A stretch of DNA of 55,494 nt. It comes from Sphaerisporangium corydalis (GTDB taxonomy: Bacteria > Actinomycetota > Actinomycetes > Streptosporangiales > Streptosporangiaceae). The position numbers were made by a program, and so were the translations under genes. Each line of letters begins with the position of its first letter. The stretch's first letter is position 1. Positions 15,739-27,554 of this stretch are shown here, piece by piece. The stretch spans positions 2,847-58,340 of the forward strand of contig NZ_JANZYP010000067.1 in assembly GCF_025506355.1 (NCBI RefSeq), read 5' to 3'. The notes below the pieces were generated by a model that did no database searches, was not told where the DNA came from, and saw nothing but the letters and a program-made list of their open reading frames with translations.

Positions 15739-16227
15739 TCAGCCGACCTTCTTCAGCTCCGCGGACAGGTGCGAGGTCAGCTCCTGGCCCTCGGCGGCCA
15801 TGTCGTAGGCGTACATCAGGTTCCCGTTGACCAGGCCGTAGAGCCGGTGCCCCGCCGTGTACTCCTTGGCGGTGGCGGTGCGGGCCACGACGTCCGTCGT
15901 CATCTCGATCTTGTGGAACACGACCTCGCCGAGGTAGATCTCGACGATGCCGGTGGGGTGGGCCAGCACGATCTCGAGCTGCCGCTCGGGAAGCGCCCGC
16001 CAGTAGCCGGACTCGACGGCGAGCGGCCTGACCATGGCGCCGTCGTCATCGAGCAGCCAGGTCCTGCTCTGGTAGCTCAGGAACGGCTTGCCGTTGTGGC
16101 CGAAGGTGATCTCCTGGCCGAACCTGAAGCTCTCGATCGTCGGGTATCCGCCCACCCCGGCGCCCTCCCACCTGCCCAGCAGGAAGGAGATCGGCTCCAG
16201 GGCTTCATGCAGTTGCTGGGAGTCCAT
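15739..16227 (-). CDS. nitrobindin-like heme-binding beta-barrel (FABP-like, THAP4/Rv2717c family)
   Basis: A 162-aa 10-stranded beta-barrel protein. The family signature is FLLGRWEGAGVGGYP (residues 15-29, GxWxGxG), followed by EITFGHNGKPFLSYQSRTW and LAVESGYWR. A C-terminal histidine region (TAGHRLYGLVNGNLMYAYDM) may contribute the proximal heme ligand. Nitrobindins bind ferric heme and isomerise peroxynitrite, so a role in NO or peroxynitrite detoxification is inferred. There is no signal peptide. A TAGGCT box (16236-16241) lies 8 nt before the ATG. It is divergent from dsrE. Confidence 0.85.
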   Translation of the reverse strand: MDSQQLHEALEPISFLLGRWEGAGVGGYPTIESFRFGQEITFGHNGKPFLSYQSRTWLLDDDGAMVRPLAVESGYWRALPERQLEIVLAHPTGIVEIYLGEVVFHKIEMTTDVVARTATAKEYTAGHRLYGLVNGNLMYAYDMAAEGQELTSHLSAELKKVG

Positions 16228-16326
16228 GGCACATGAGCCTAAATGCCCGGCGATCCGGCTCGCGCCGCGACACCGAACAGGACGTTCACCTGGTGGATCA
16301 CCGGCGTCCCCGCATAGGCTCAGTGC

Positions 16327-16689
16327 ATGGCACGATCAATGCTGATAAAGGTGACGGCAGGCTCAGACGCCCCTGAGCGGTGCAACCAGGCCTTCACCGT
16401 GGCCGCCGCGGCGGTGGCGAGCGGGGTCGGGGTGTCGTTCTGGCTGACCGGCGAGTCGGCGTGGTTCGGCCTGCCCGGGCGGGCCAAGGAGTTCGCCCTC
16501 CCCGAGGCGACCCCCCTGCAGGACCTGCTGGACGTCATCCTGGCCGGCGGCCGGGTGACCGTGTGCACGCAGTGCGCCTCGCGCCGGGGCATCGGGCCTG
16601 ACGACCTGATCGACGGCATCCGCATCGCCGGCGCCTCCACGTTCGTGGAGGAGGCCCTGGGCGAGGGGGTCCAGGCGCTCGTCTACTGA
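16327..16689 (+). CDS. DsrE family protein
   Basis: A 120-aa DsrE/DsrF-like protein, a fold often linked to sulfur-relay chemistry. The N terminus (SMLIKVTAGSDAPERCNQAF) and SFWLTGESAWFGLPG are characteristic. A CTQC motif at about residues 80-83 could be a redox or persulfide site, followed by RRGIGPDDLIDGIRIAGAS. The physiological partner is unknown. TAGGCT at 16315-16320 lies 6 nt before the ATG, so transcription is probably leaderless. Only 99 bp separate it from the divergent nitrobindin-like gene. Confidence 0.88.
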   Translation: MARSMLIKVTAGSDAPERCNQAFTVAAAAVASGVGVSFWLTGESAWFGLPGRAKEFALPEATPLQDLLDVILAGGRVTVCTQCASRRGIGPDDLIDGIRIAGASTFVEEALGEGVQALVY

Positions 16690-16699
16690 ACCACGCGAC

Positions 16700-16789
16700 G
16701 CGGGCGGGACGGGCCCCGACGCCCGCCGTGCTCGTTTCAGGCGGGGCCGCCCGGCCGTGCGTTCAGGCGGGCCGCCCGGCCGTGCTCGT
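16700..16789. repeat. hairpin and two 26-bp direct repeats between dsrE and gatD
   Basis: GCGGGCG (16700-16706) pairs with CGCCCGC (16720-16726) as a possible terminator for dsrE. Two near-identical 26-bp units beginning CAGGCGGG follow at 16738 and 16764, before the convergent gatD stop. Confidence 0.6.
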
Positions 16790-16804
16790 CCAGGCCAGCC
16801 CGCC

Positions 16805-17521
16805 TCAGCCGGGCAGGACGGCCTTGAGCCGTTCGGCGCGCAGCAGGTCGTACCAGGTGTCGTCCACGGGGGTGAGCGGCCCGCCGGTGGCCCAGCTCAG
16901 GAACACGTCGGCGAGCCACGGGTTGCGCGCCAGCGCCGGCCCGTGCAGGTAGGTGCCGACGATCTGGCCGACGTGGCAGCCTTCGGTGCCGTCGCCGTTG
17001 CCCGTGCCGACGATGGTGCGCGACAGGGGGCGCACGCCCCGGCCCAGGCGGGTGACGCCCATGTGGTTCTCGAAACCGGTCAGCATGTGCCCGCCGAGGC
17101 CGGTGTCCACCTCCGCGGCCAGCTCGCCCACCGCGCGGGCGGGCCCGCGGACGCTCTCGATGTCGAGCAGCCCGATGCCCGCCACCGGCTGGCCCTCCTC
17201 GCCGCCGAACACCGACCCCATGATCTGGTAGCCCGCGCAGACCGCCAGGAGCGACGCGCCCCGCTCGACCGCGCGGTGCAGGCCGCCGTCGCGGCGGAGC
17301 CGCTCGGCCGCGAGGATCTGCGGCCGGTCCTCGCCGCCGCCGATGAGGTAGATGTCCCCCGAGTCGGGCACCAGGTCGGCCGACCGGACGTAGACGGTCT
17401 CGACGGGGATGCCCCGCGTGCGGGCCCGCTGCTCCAGGATCAGGACGTTGCCCTGGTCGCCGTAGGTGCTCAACAGGTCCGGGTAGATCCATACGATGCG
17501 CAGGGCGCTGTCAGACGGCAC
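16805..17521 (-). CDS. gatD: lipid II isoglutaminyl synthase, glutaminase subunit GatD
   Basis: A 238-aa class I glutamine amidotransferase of the CobB/CobQ type. With MurT it amidates the alpha-carboxyl of D-Glu in lipid II, an essential peptidoglycan modification. The nucleophile is the Cys in LLAVCAGYQIMG (near residue 94). The partner histidine is in VGTYLHGPALARNP, and YGDQGNVLILEQRA and LIGGGEDRPQ are GatD-typical. It starts with GTG at 17521, 11 nt before the murT stop, so the two subunits are translationally coupled. Confidence 0.94.
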   Translation of the reverse strand: MPSDSALRIVWIYPDLLSTYGDQGNVLILEQRARTRGIPVETVYVRSADLVPDSGDIYLIGGGEDRPQILAAERLRRDGGLHRAVERGASLLAVCAGYQIMGSVFGGEEGQPVAGIGLLDIESVRGPARAVGELAAEVDTGLGGHMLTGFENHMGVTRLGRGVRPLSRTIVGTGNGDGTEGCHVGQIVGTYLHGPALARNPWLADVFLSWATGGPLTPVDDTWYDLLRAERLKAVLPG

Positions 17522-18740
17522 GGCCGAACTCCGCTCGAATCTGCTGGAAGGCTGTGTAGTTGGCGATCACGTCGACCCGGCCGGGCGCCTGGCGGGCCAC
17601 GGCCGCGTCGAAGGTCTCGCAGAGCTCGAAGGGCACGCCCGCGACGTCGAGGCGGAGCGCCAGGTCGAGCCGCCGCTGCCCGGTCACGTACACCGGGCGG
17701 CCGGTCAGGATGCGGTAGTCGACGTCCCACAGCCAGGAGGTGTCGCGGCCGTCGGGGCCCTGGGCGTTCACCGACAGGACGATCGGCAGCGCCGGGTCGG
17801 AGACCTCGAAGGCCTCCAGCCAGCCGGCGGGGTTCTTGGCGAGCAGCAGCCGCATCGAGCGGCCGTCACGCTCGACCGTGGTGTACCGGCCGGCGACGGA
17901 GGTGACCTCGCGCAGTCTCGGCAGGGCGCGGTCGGCGGGCAGGCCGAAGGTCTCGGCGGTGGCCAGCGCGATGGCGGCGTTGGCGCGGTTGGCCCGGCCG
18001 GGAAGCTGGAGGTCGAGCACCCACCGCTGTCCGCGCGGGTCGATCACCGCGTCGTCGTCCAGCACCCAGGAGGGCTCGGGACGGCGGAAGGTGCACTCGC
18101 GGCAGGCCCAGTCGTTGTCCTTGCGGTCGAGCGGCCCGCCGCACTGGGGACAGCACCAGGAGTCCTCCTTCCAGGGCTGCCCGCAGGACACCCAGGTCAC
18201 GCGGGAGGCGGTCGAGGCGCCCCAGGTGACCAGCGGGTCGTCGCAGTTGGCGATCACGTGCGTGTCGACGTCCGTGAGCGCCCGCTGCCACTTCTGGGCC
18301 AGCAGCCAGATCTCGGCGGCGCGGTCCATCTGGTCACGGCTGAGGTTCATCAGGCAGACGACGGTCGCGCCGGTGGTGGCGAGCACCTCGGGGAGGTACT
18401 TCTCGTCGACCTCCAGCACGCCGAAGGGCGCCTGCTTGGACTGCGACAGCGCCGAGACGTGTCCGGCGGGCATGTTCGCGCCGAAGGCGTTGGTGGCGAC
18501 CTCGCCGAGCTCCTGCAGCTCGGAGGTGATCAGCCGCGTGGTGGTCGTCTTGCCGTTCGTGGCGCTGATCAGCACGAGCTTGCGGTCGGCGGCCAGCTTG
18601 CGCAGCAGGTCCGGCTCCAGCATCAGCCCGACGCGCCCGCCGATCACCGATCCGTCGCCACGCCCGGTCACCCGGGACAGGGTGGCGGCCGTACGCCCGA
18701 GGGCACTCGCGAGCTGCGCCCGCAGCGGTAGCTGGGTCAT
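17511..18740 (-). CDS. murT: lipid II isoglutaminyl synthase, Mur ligase-like subunit MurT
   Basis: A 409-aa Mur-ligase homologue that activates the D-Glu carboxylate of lipid II for amidation by GatD-derived ammonia. The ATP-binding loop is ISATNGKTTTTRL (about residues 59-71). A four-cysteine zinc ribbon (CCPQCGGPLD and CRECTF) is inserted in the middle domain, diagnostic of MurT. The C-terminal part contains the DUF1727-like NPAGWLEAFE. The ATG at 18740 has TAGGAT 7 nt upstream (18748-18753), a leaderless pattern. It forms an operon with gatD. Confidence 0.95.
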   Translation of the reverse strand: MTQLPLRAQLASALGRTAATLSRVTGRGDGSVIGGRVGLMLEPDLLRKLAADRKLVLISATNGKTTTTRLITSELQELGEVATNAFGANMPAGHVSALSQSKQAPFGVLEVDEKYLPEVLATTGATVVCLMNLSRDQMDRAAEIWLLAQKWQRALTDVDTHVIANCDDPLVTWGASTASRVTWVSCGQPWKEDSWCCPQCGGPLDRKDNDWACRECTFRRPEPSWVLDDDAVIDPRGQRWVLDLQLPGRANRANAAIALATAETFGLPADRALPRLREVTSVAGRYTTVERDGRSMRLLLAKNPAGWLEAFEVSDPALPIVLSVNAQGPDGRDTSWLWDVDYRILTGRPVYVTGQRRLDLALRLDVAGVPFELCETFDAAVARQAPGRVDVIANYTAFQQIRAEFGRAV

Positions 18741-18811
18741 GCCCGAGATCCTAGTGCGGCCCACGCGAAGATCGCGAAGCTGTTCCCCGCAATGGAATGG
18801 ACGAGCGCTCG

Positions 18812-21907
<3,096 letters not shown>

Positions 21908-21957
21908 ATCAAGCCCAAATCCCTTATGCCACCGTCGTTTGCCAGGGGATTACCCGT

Positions 21958-23898
21958 TCAATGCCGTGTCCGCCAGTCGAGCCGCTCCGGTGGCGGCCCG
22001 AGGTTCGGCGGAAAGGGGTCCTCTTCGAGGACCGGTTCGGGCTCCGGAGGGGTCAGCATGACCCGGCGGACCTCCTCGAACTCCCCCAAAGTGGTCTTGG
22101 GGAAGGTGAGGATGGCCGGGTTGGCGTCGGCGAGGCGCACCTGCCGTCCCTCGGCCGTCGCATGGGTGACGATCACCGAGGTCGTGGGGAGTTGCTGGAG
22201 CTGGTGCGGCTCGACCAGGAACTCGCGGCTGCGGTGCAGCACGCGCTCCTCGCCCATGGCCTTGGTGGCGCTGCGGCCCCATTCGGTGGACTCGGTGATG
22301 CCCTCCTTGAGGTCGCCCTCGTCCTTCTCCTCCTCCTCGGCGCCGGTGCGCCCGGCGTTGGCGACGGTGGAGGTGTAGGAGCCGTTCACGCCGTCGACGG
22401 CCGGGCTGATGGTCTCGGTGAGCTGGGCGAGCTCCAGGCGGTGCTCGGTGCCCATGTGCTCGCTGGCGACCCGGGCGTCCTCGGCGTTGCCGAGCCGCAT
22501 GAACGCGACGGCGGCGTGCCCCCGGCCGAGCCGCTCGCGAACGGTGGGGGTGAGGGACCGGTAGGTGAGGACCAGGCCGGTCTGGGAGGTCTCGCAGGCG
22601 TCCATCAGGCGGTCGAGCACGTCGCCGCGCAGCTTGTCGGCGCCCGCGACGATGATCGTGTGGTACCAGGGCCGCTCCGAGGCCGGTGACTGCCGCAGGA
22701 TGTGCGTCAGCGCGGTGGCGACGTAGGTGCCGAGTACGCGGTTGCCGAAGACGCCGGCCTGGCGGTCCATGGAGACCACGCGCAGCCGGGCGGGCGGCAG
22801 CCGCACGGCCTCCGACCCGAGGGTCTCCAGCTTGCGGAGCTGGGACTCCAGGGCCCAGGCGCGCTCGATCACCACGCGGTCGGTGACGCCCCGGCCGAAC
22901 AGGGTGCCGATGCGTTCGAGCTGGACGGCCGTGAGCAGGCCGAACCGCAGGTCGTCGCGCGGGTCGCCGACCTGGGCGAGGGCGCGCAGCGCGGCGGTGA
23001 CCTGGTTGATCGTGGCGTTCTCGCCCAGCACTTCGAGGACCCGTTCCAGGATGGCGTTGTCGAAGCTGAGGTCGCGGGTCGTGCGGTGCTCCTCGCTGAC
23101 GCTCACGACGTGCGCGAGCACGTCGGCGAACGCCTCGGGCGGCAGCGTCGCGCCGAGGTCGAGCCTCGGCAGGTCGACGGGCAGCACCCACACCAGCGGG
23201 TCGTCGCCGCCCCTCCTGGCCAGCTCGATCAGGTCCTTGGCGATGGCGCCCTCGGACAGGTCGAGGACGGTGAGGTGGCCGCCGCTGTACAGGCGGGTGG
23301 CGCCGAGCAGGGTGATCAGGGCGGACCAGCCGGGGAGCGTGCCACCGGCGACGTCGATGCGGTCGATCTCGTCGGGCACGGCCACGGCGTACCAGGTGAG
23401 CTGCCGGTCGTACTGCTCCTTCTTGGCGGCCCACTCGCGGTAGCGCTCGGCGTGCTCCTCCTGGGCGTCGAACAGCTCGCGCTCGCGCCGCTCGCGGCGC
23501 CGGTCGGCCCGCGCCTCCTGCTCCTTGATGCGGGAACGCAGCGCGCGCTCGCCTTGGTGGACGGCGTACCCGCAGATCGAGGCGACCCCGCCGGTGGCGA
23601 CCAGCCCGATGACGACGAACGGCCAGCCGATCATCTCGCTGACGCCAAGGCCGAGGATGAGGATCGCGAGGACGGACATGAAGATCCCGACGATCTTCAC
23701 GGGGCGGTTGAGGAGGTCCTCCTGGAGGCGTTCCCTGCGCACCCAGGCCGGGTCGACGACGATGGGCTCCTCGGCGGCCTGCTCGGGGGAGGGACGCCTG
23801 GGCGGCGGGCCGGGATCGGGGTACAGCATGGCGTACTGCCACCCCAGGTAGATCCGGTCAGCCTGCAGCTGCGCATGCTCTGGGTGCACGTCCGCCAC
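21958..23898 (-). CDS. membrane-anchored VirD4/HerA-like pseudo-ATPase
   Basis: About 646 aa, from the GTG at 23898 that follows GGAGG; a TTG at 23916 is possible. Two transmembrane helices (about residues 67-87 and 92-112) precede a highly charged coiled coil (about 120-165) and a P-loop-like domain. Its Walker A equivalent reads GGTLPGWS, with tryptophan in place of lysine. Its Walker B equivalent reads TIIVAGADKL, lacking the acidic pair. The C-terminal SQTGLVLTYRSL and AFMRLGNAEDARVASEHMGT resemble TraG/VirD4-type proteins. I infer a catalytically dead membrane scaffold that partners the active ATPase in the same operon. It is divergent from the first membrane cassette. Confidence 0.72.
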   Translation of the reverse strand: MADVHPEHAQLQADRIYLGWQYAMLYPDPGPPPRRPSPEQAAEEPIVVDPAWVRRERLQEDLLNRPVKIVGIFMSVLAILILGLGVSEMIGWPFVVIGLVATGGVASICGYAVHQGERALRSRIKEQEARADRRRERRERELFDAQEEHAERYREWAAKKEQYDRQLTWYAVAVPDEIDRIDVAGGTLPGWSALITLLGATRLYSGGHLTVLDLSEGAIAKDLIELARRGGDDPLVWVLPVDLPRLDLGATLPPEAFADVLAHVVSVSEEHRTTRDLSFDNAILERVLEVLGENATINQVTAALRALAQVGDPRDDLRFGLLTAVQLERIGTLFGRGVTDRVVIERAWALESQLRKLETLGSEAVRLPPARLRVVSMDRQAGVFGNRVLGTYVATALTHILRQSPASERPWYHTIIVAGADKLRGDVLDRLMDACETSQTGLVLTYRSLTPTVRERLGRGHAAVAFMRLGNAEDARVASEHMGTEHRLELAQLTETISPAVDGVNGSYTSTVANAGRTGAEEEEKDEGDLKEGITESTEWGRSATKAMGEERVLHRSREFLVEPHQLQQLPTTSVIVTHATAEGRQVRLADANPAILTFPKTTLGEFEEVRRVMLTPPEPEPVLEEDPFPPNLGPPPERLDWRTRH

Positions 23899-24053
23899 CG
23901 GACCTCCACCTGTCAATGGTCGCGCTCGCTGGGGAGCCTGTGGGCTCGTGCCCGTGGACTAGCTCTCCGACTGTGACAGCGTATGAGTTGGACCTCGTAT
24001 TCGGGCAGGGTTCTCGCCATTCGGACCAGATTCCTGGCTACTGGGGCCACCCA

Positions 24054-24104
24054 ATGGGACGAACGAGGCAGATGGGAAAGACTTCCCGATTACCATCGGG
24101 TGCC
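24054..24104 (+). promoter_or_regulatory. conserved leaderless promoter of membrane cassette A
   Basis: TACCAT (24091-24096) lies 8 nt before the ATG at 24105. The 51 bp before the ATG match those before the paralogous gene at 27758 at 41 of 51 positions with no gap. This includes AACGAGGC and GGGAAAG blocks in the -35 region. Confidence 0.65.
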
Positions 24105-24758
24105 ATGACGTCCCCCGTCCATCGCGGCAGCCGTCGGCGGCGTCCGATCCTGGTCCCCGCCATCGTTCTGCTGGCCGCCGCGGGCATCGGCGCCGTCGCG
24201 GCCCTCGGCGGCCTCAAGAGGGCCCCGGTGGAGGGCCCGCCGTGGCTGCGAGCGGGCCAGGAGATCGACCAGGACGTGTTCCGCACCCGGATCGACGGCG
24301 CGTTAGTGCACTACCTGCCCGCCGACGACCCGGCGGTGCCGTCCGCCACCGTGATGGACCTCGACCTGAGGGTCTACAACGACGCCAAGGTGAGCGTCCC
24401 TCTGAGTTACCTGGAGAAGTCCCTGCTGCGGGTGGCCTCGGCCGACGGCAAGACCCTGATGGCCCCTGACGCGAAGGGCTGGCTGTACGACTCGACCGTG
24501 CCGGGCGAGGGCGCCGCGAGCAGGCTGCTGCCGCCGAAGCGGACCTCGGCCGTGGTGATCCGGTTCCGCGAGGTCGACTCGCTGGACGGCGAGTCCGGCG
24601 GCGGACGGTTCCCCGACGTGCTGGCCGTCGACCTCGCCAGGTACGAGAACCACCAGGACTCCCTGACCGGACGCCGCGCCGCGCGGCTGGTGCCGGGCGA
24701 CGACGACCGGCCCTCGGTCGCCGCGCACGTCACCGTCCCGGTCCGGAAGGCGGTGTGA
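24105..24758 (+). CDS. cassette A protein 1: membrane-anchored extracytoplasmic protein
   Basis: A 217-aa protein of unknown function. A basic N terminus and one transmembrane segment (PILVPAIVLLAAAGIGAVAA) are followed by an exported beta-rich domain. It is the paralogue of the product at 27758: both share the start MTS, the RRRP-hydrophobic anchor, GGLK, EIDQ, a Y/L-rich central strand and a C-terminal VTVPVRKA/VTLPVRVEA. The domain resembles the Ig-like DUF4352 type only loosely. The ATG at 24105 replaces a longer in-frame reading because the paralogue and the leaderless promoter both place the start here. Confidence 0.75.
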   Translation: MTSPVHRGSRRRRPILVPAIVLLAAAGIGAVAALGGLKRAPVEGPPWLRAGQEIDQDVFRTRIDGALVHYLPADDPAVPSATVMDLDLRVYNDAKVSVPLSYLEKSLLRVASADGKTLMAPDAKGWLYDSTVPGEGAASRLLPPKRTSAVVIRFREVDSLDGESGGGRFPDVLAVDLARYENHQDSLTGRRAARLVPGDDDRPSVAAHVTVPVRKAV

Positions 24759-25417
24759 TGCTCCGCAGGCTCGCGCGGAGCCTTATCAACGCGGTCGTCG
24801 CGCTCGTCGTCATCGCCGCCGCCGTGTACGCCCACACGTTCACGATGGACCAGGACGACCTGGACGCCCCGCTGAGCACCCGGGCCGCCGCGGGGTCGGC
24901 CGCCGCGACCGGCAGGTTCAGCGCGCGGCTCGGCAAGGTGGTGGCCGCCTCCTCCCTGCGCCTGCTCACCACCACGACCGAACCGGTCAGCGGGCGCGTG
25001 ATGATCCTCGGCACCACCCGCGTCGGCACCCCGGACGTCTTCGTCGTCACCACGGTCAGCGCGACCTCGTCCGGGGCACCGACCCGGCTCGCCGACGCGT
25101 GGCTGCGGACGGCGGACGGCGTCGAGTACGCGGCCACCGACCGGGTCGGCCCGGAGTTCACCCTGGCCGACCGGCCGGTGCAGGACGGCTGGTGGGTCGA
25201 CGTGGTGTTCGTGTTCGAGGTCCCGAGGGAGGCGCTCCCCGGGTCCTCCGTGGTCGTCACCGCGCCCTCCTCGAACGGGATATATGACGAGATCTACCCC
25301 GGCCGCTACGACCAGCTCCTCCCCGAGGCCGTCCTCGCGGTCGCGCCCGACGACGCGGCGGCCAAGCGCATCCTGGACGACGTGAAGAGCTCGTGGCAGC
25401 TCGTGGCCAAGGAGTGA
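24758..25417 (+). CDS. cassette A protein 2: membrane-anchored extracytoplasmic protein
   Basis: A 219-aa protein with a single N-terminal anchor (INAVVALVVIAAAVYAHTF) and an exported domain. It is the paralogue of the product at 28435: both have AAVYA(H/Q)TF after the anchor, then FSARL, TADG or TRLADAW-like strands and a DGWWVDVVFVFEVP / PGWWRSGLFFFDVP pair. The ATG overlaps the previous stop by one base (TGATG), so the two are co-translated. Function unknown. Confidence 0.75.
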   Translation: MLRRLARSLINAVVALVVIAAAVYAHTFTMDQDDLDAPLSTRAAAGSAAATGRFSARLGKVVAASSLRLLTTTTEPVSGRVMILGTTRVGTPDVFVVTTVSATSSGAPTRLADAWLRTADGVEYAATDRVGPEFTLADRPVQDGWWVDVVFVFEVPREALPGSSVVVTAPSSNGIYDEIYPGRYDQLLPEAVLAVAPDDAAAKRILDDVKSSWQLVAKE

Positions 25418-25511
25418 TCGTCTGGACGGCCGGGGGACGCACGTGGACGACCAGGGAACGCGCACGTGGAATGACCAAGGGTGAGCGCGTGGACGGCCGA
25501 GGAGTGAGCGC

Positions 25512-26174
25512 GTGAGCGAGACGAACGGGGCGGGCGCCGCGCCGGCGTCCTTCGACGCCTTCAAGCCGGTGGCCCGCGAGGCTCCCGCGCCCGGCGAGGA
25601 GTCGATCTTCTCGACCGGCTCGTGGCCGGCCGTCCCCCCGGCGACCCTCCCCCCTGCTCCCCCGGAGCCTCCGGCACGCCCTCGGCGGCTCCGCCGGGCC
25701 GCCCGCGCGGTCGTGCTGCTGGTGACGGCCGTGGCGCTGGTCGCGGTCACCATCGGGGTGCAGGTCTGGGACCGTTCGGTCTGGGTGGGCGCCCGGTATC
25801 CGGCCGAGGTGGTCACCGACGTCCCGCGTCTGCAGGGTGCCCCGCTGCACGGGATGACCTGGCGGGCGGACCTGTCGGTGCGCCCGAGGGCCCTCGGCGA
25901 CGACCCCGGCGTCACGTCCGTGGTCGCGACCGTCGAGGTGACCCCGGCCTCGGCCGAACAGATCGCCGGCTACCTCACCCCCGACTTCGAGATGCGCGAC
26001 CGCACCGGCCGCCGGTGGCAGGCGCTGCCGAGCGGGACGCTCACCCAGCTCGACCTGCGGGCGGGCATGACCTCCCGGCTCACGGTGGTCGCCACCGTGC
26101 CGAACGCGGTGCGGGACACCGCGGAGCTGGTGCTCGCCTACTCGCCCCGCGAGATGCTGCGCTTCGCGCGCTGA
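25512..26174 (+). CDS. cassette A protein 3: proline-rich membrane-anchored protein
   Basis: A 220-aa protein. An N-terminal cytoplasmic proline/alanine-rich tail (about 60 residues) precedes a basic stop and a transmembrane helix (AVVLLVTAVALVAVTIGV). A C-terminal extracytoplasmic domain ends in LRFAR. The paralogue at 29088 has the same design and ends in LRFDR. GTG at 25512 follows GGAG. Its last 36 coding bases form the first half of a 39-bp tandem duplication shared with the 3' end of the convergent gene. The 94-bp gap before it carries short GTGGACGxCC-type repeats. Confidence 0.72.
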   Translation: MSETNGAGAAPASFDAFKPVAREAPAPGEESIFSTGSWPAVPPATLPPAPPEPPARPRRLRRAARAVVLLVTAVALVAVTIGVQVWDRSVWVGARYPAEVVTDVPRLQGAPLHGMTWRADLSVRPRALGDDPGVTSVVATVEVTPASAEQIAGYLTPDFEMRDRTGRRWQALPSGTLTQLDLRAGMTSRLTVVATVPNAVRDTAELVLAYSPREMLRFAR

Positions 26175-26215
26175 CGCTACTCGCCGGGCGAGATGCCGCG
26201 CTTCGCGCGCTGACG
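26138..26215. repeat. 39-bp tandem duplication across a convergent gene junction
   Basis: 26138-26176 and 26177-26215 match at 36 of 39 positions. The first copy encodes the C terminus of the plus-strand gene. The second, read on the minus strand, encodes the last residues and stop of the facing gene. Confidence 0.9.
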
Positions 26216-27541
26216 GGTCGCGGCGACGTCGAAGGCCGCGGCGAACAGGCACAGCGTCAGCGTCGTGAACAGCAGCTCGCGGCCGAAGCGGACGGGGATC
26301 TGGTAGATCTCCCATTCGAGCTGGCGATGCGCGGTGCCGATCAGGTGGTACGCACCCCGCTCGGCGTAGTCGGCGCCGACGCGCAGCCCCGCGTAGCACA
26401 GGCACATCACCGCGAACAGCGGAGCGCCGCCGCGCAGCGTGGTCCGCAGGGCGTTGAGCACCGGGGGCCACCGGTCCAGGCCCGTGCGCGACAGCAGCAG
26501 CCCGAACCCGCGCCTGGTCAGCGGGTGGGTCCGCTCCTCGGCCGCCGCCGTGACCCGCTCCAGCGGCGTGCCGCCGACCAGCGCGCGGCCGTCCTCGGAG
26601 TAGGCCCCGTAGACGAGGATCGCCAGCGTGAGCCAGGTCAGCGGCACCACCACCGCCTCGGTGAGGTCCGGCCGGACCTGGCCCAGCCATTCGGCGGCCG
26701 TGCGCCAGCCGGGCACCGCCGCCTCCAGGGCGGCCCAGTGCTCGTCCCACCAGGCGGTGGCCACCCGCTCACGCAGCCAGGCCGACCGATCGCCCGCGAG
26801 GGTGACCAGCAGGACGGCGCCGTAGAAGGTGGCGGCCAGTTCGCAGAAGGCCACGCCGAACGCGAGCCTGGTGCCGCCCCTGCGCTCGTGGAACGCCGAG
26901 AGCACGAAACGGGCGACGAGGGCCACGGCCGTGAAGGCCACCGCGACCTTCAGGTCGAGCACCAGGTTGGTCCCCGCGTCCGGGGGGACGGGCTTGGCCG
27001 GGGCGTCGCCGTGCCCCAGGGCGTTGTTCACCAGCGCGGCCGTGTAGGTGTCGTACTGGTCGGCGTAGCGTTCCATGTCCGCGTCGGCGAAGTCGCGGGC
27101 GTCCGCGGTCTGCCACCCCCAGGCGAGGTAGATCGCGACGAAGACGATGATCGCCCGGCCTAGCCCGGCGGACAGCGGCTCGTCCCGCTCGCCCTCCTCG
27201 CGCCGGGCGCGCAGCTCGGTCAGCGCGCCGCGCAGGGAGTGCAGCATGCCCACGGTCACGACCATGCCGAGCATGACCATGGCGACGAAGACCAGCATGA
27301 CGCCGGCCAGGCGCCACTGGCGGAAGGAGCCGTGCGACAGCTCCGACCCGGCCACCAGCAGCCCGAACCTGCCCAGCTTGCCGACGGTGAACCACAGCAC
27401 GAGCGGGACCAGGCAGCGGGTCCAGATCGCCAGCGTGTACAGCGGCAGCCCGTACGCCGAGCGCCTCCACCAGCGGACGCCGGTGGTGGCGTGCGCGGCG
27501 GCGCGCGGTGACCCAGCCCCCAAGGCCATCGATTCGGACAT
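26177..27541 (-). CDS. cassette A protein 4: multi-pass membrane protein
   Basis: A 454-aa integral membrane protein with about seven to eight hydrophobic segments, including VMLVFVAMVMLGMVVTVGML, RAIIVFVAIYLAWGW, VAFTAVALVARFVLSAF and a C-terminal LLFTTLTLCLFAAAFDVAA. It is clearly paralogous to the product at 29845: shared blocks include LPLYTLAIWTRCLVPLVLW, GRFGLLVAGSELSHGS and LRGALTELRARR. The start MSES at 27541 matches the paralogue and has TAACAT 7 nt upstream (27549-27554). No transporter or enzyme signature is recognisable. Function unknown. Confidence 0.78.
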   Translation of the reverse strand: MSESMALGAGSPRAAAHATTGVRWWRRSAYGLPLYTLAIWTRCLVPLVLWFTVGKLGRFGLLVAGSELSHGSFRQWRLAGVMLVFVAMVMLGMVVTVGMLHSLRGALTELRARREEGERDEPLSAGLGRAIIVFVAIYLAWGWQTADARDFADADMERYADQYDTYTAALVNNALGHGDAPAKPVPPDAGTNLVLDLKVAVAFTAVALVARFVLSAFHERRGGTRLAFGVAFCELAATFYGAVLLVTLAGDRSAWLRERVATAWWDEHWAALEAAVPGWRTAAEWLGQVRPDLTEAVVVPLTWLTLAILVYGAYSEDGRALVGGTPLERVTAAAEERTHPLTRRGFGLLLSRTGLDRWPPVLNALRTTLRGGAPLFAVMCLCYAGLRVGADYAERGAYHLIGTAHRQLEWEIYQIPVRFGRELLFTTLTLCLFAAAFDVAATRQRAKRGISPGE

Positions 27542-27548
27542 CCTGGGC

Positions 27549-27554
27549 ATGTTA
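27549..27554 (-). promoter_or_regulatory. leaderless -10 box of cassette A gene 4
   Basis: TAACAT, 7 nt before the start, inside a TCGATANNATG block that is repeated before the paralogue (31331-31336, TAGGAT). Confidence 0.5.

Noticed and set aside
23911..23916. TTGACA as a -35 for the pseudo-ATPase gene
   Set aside because: It lies within 20 nt of the start codon with no room for a -10 before translation begins.
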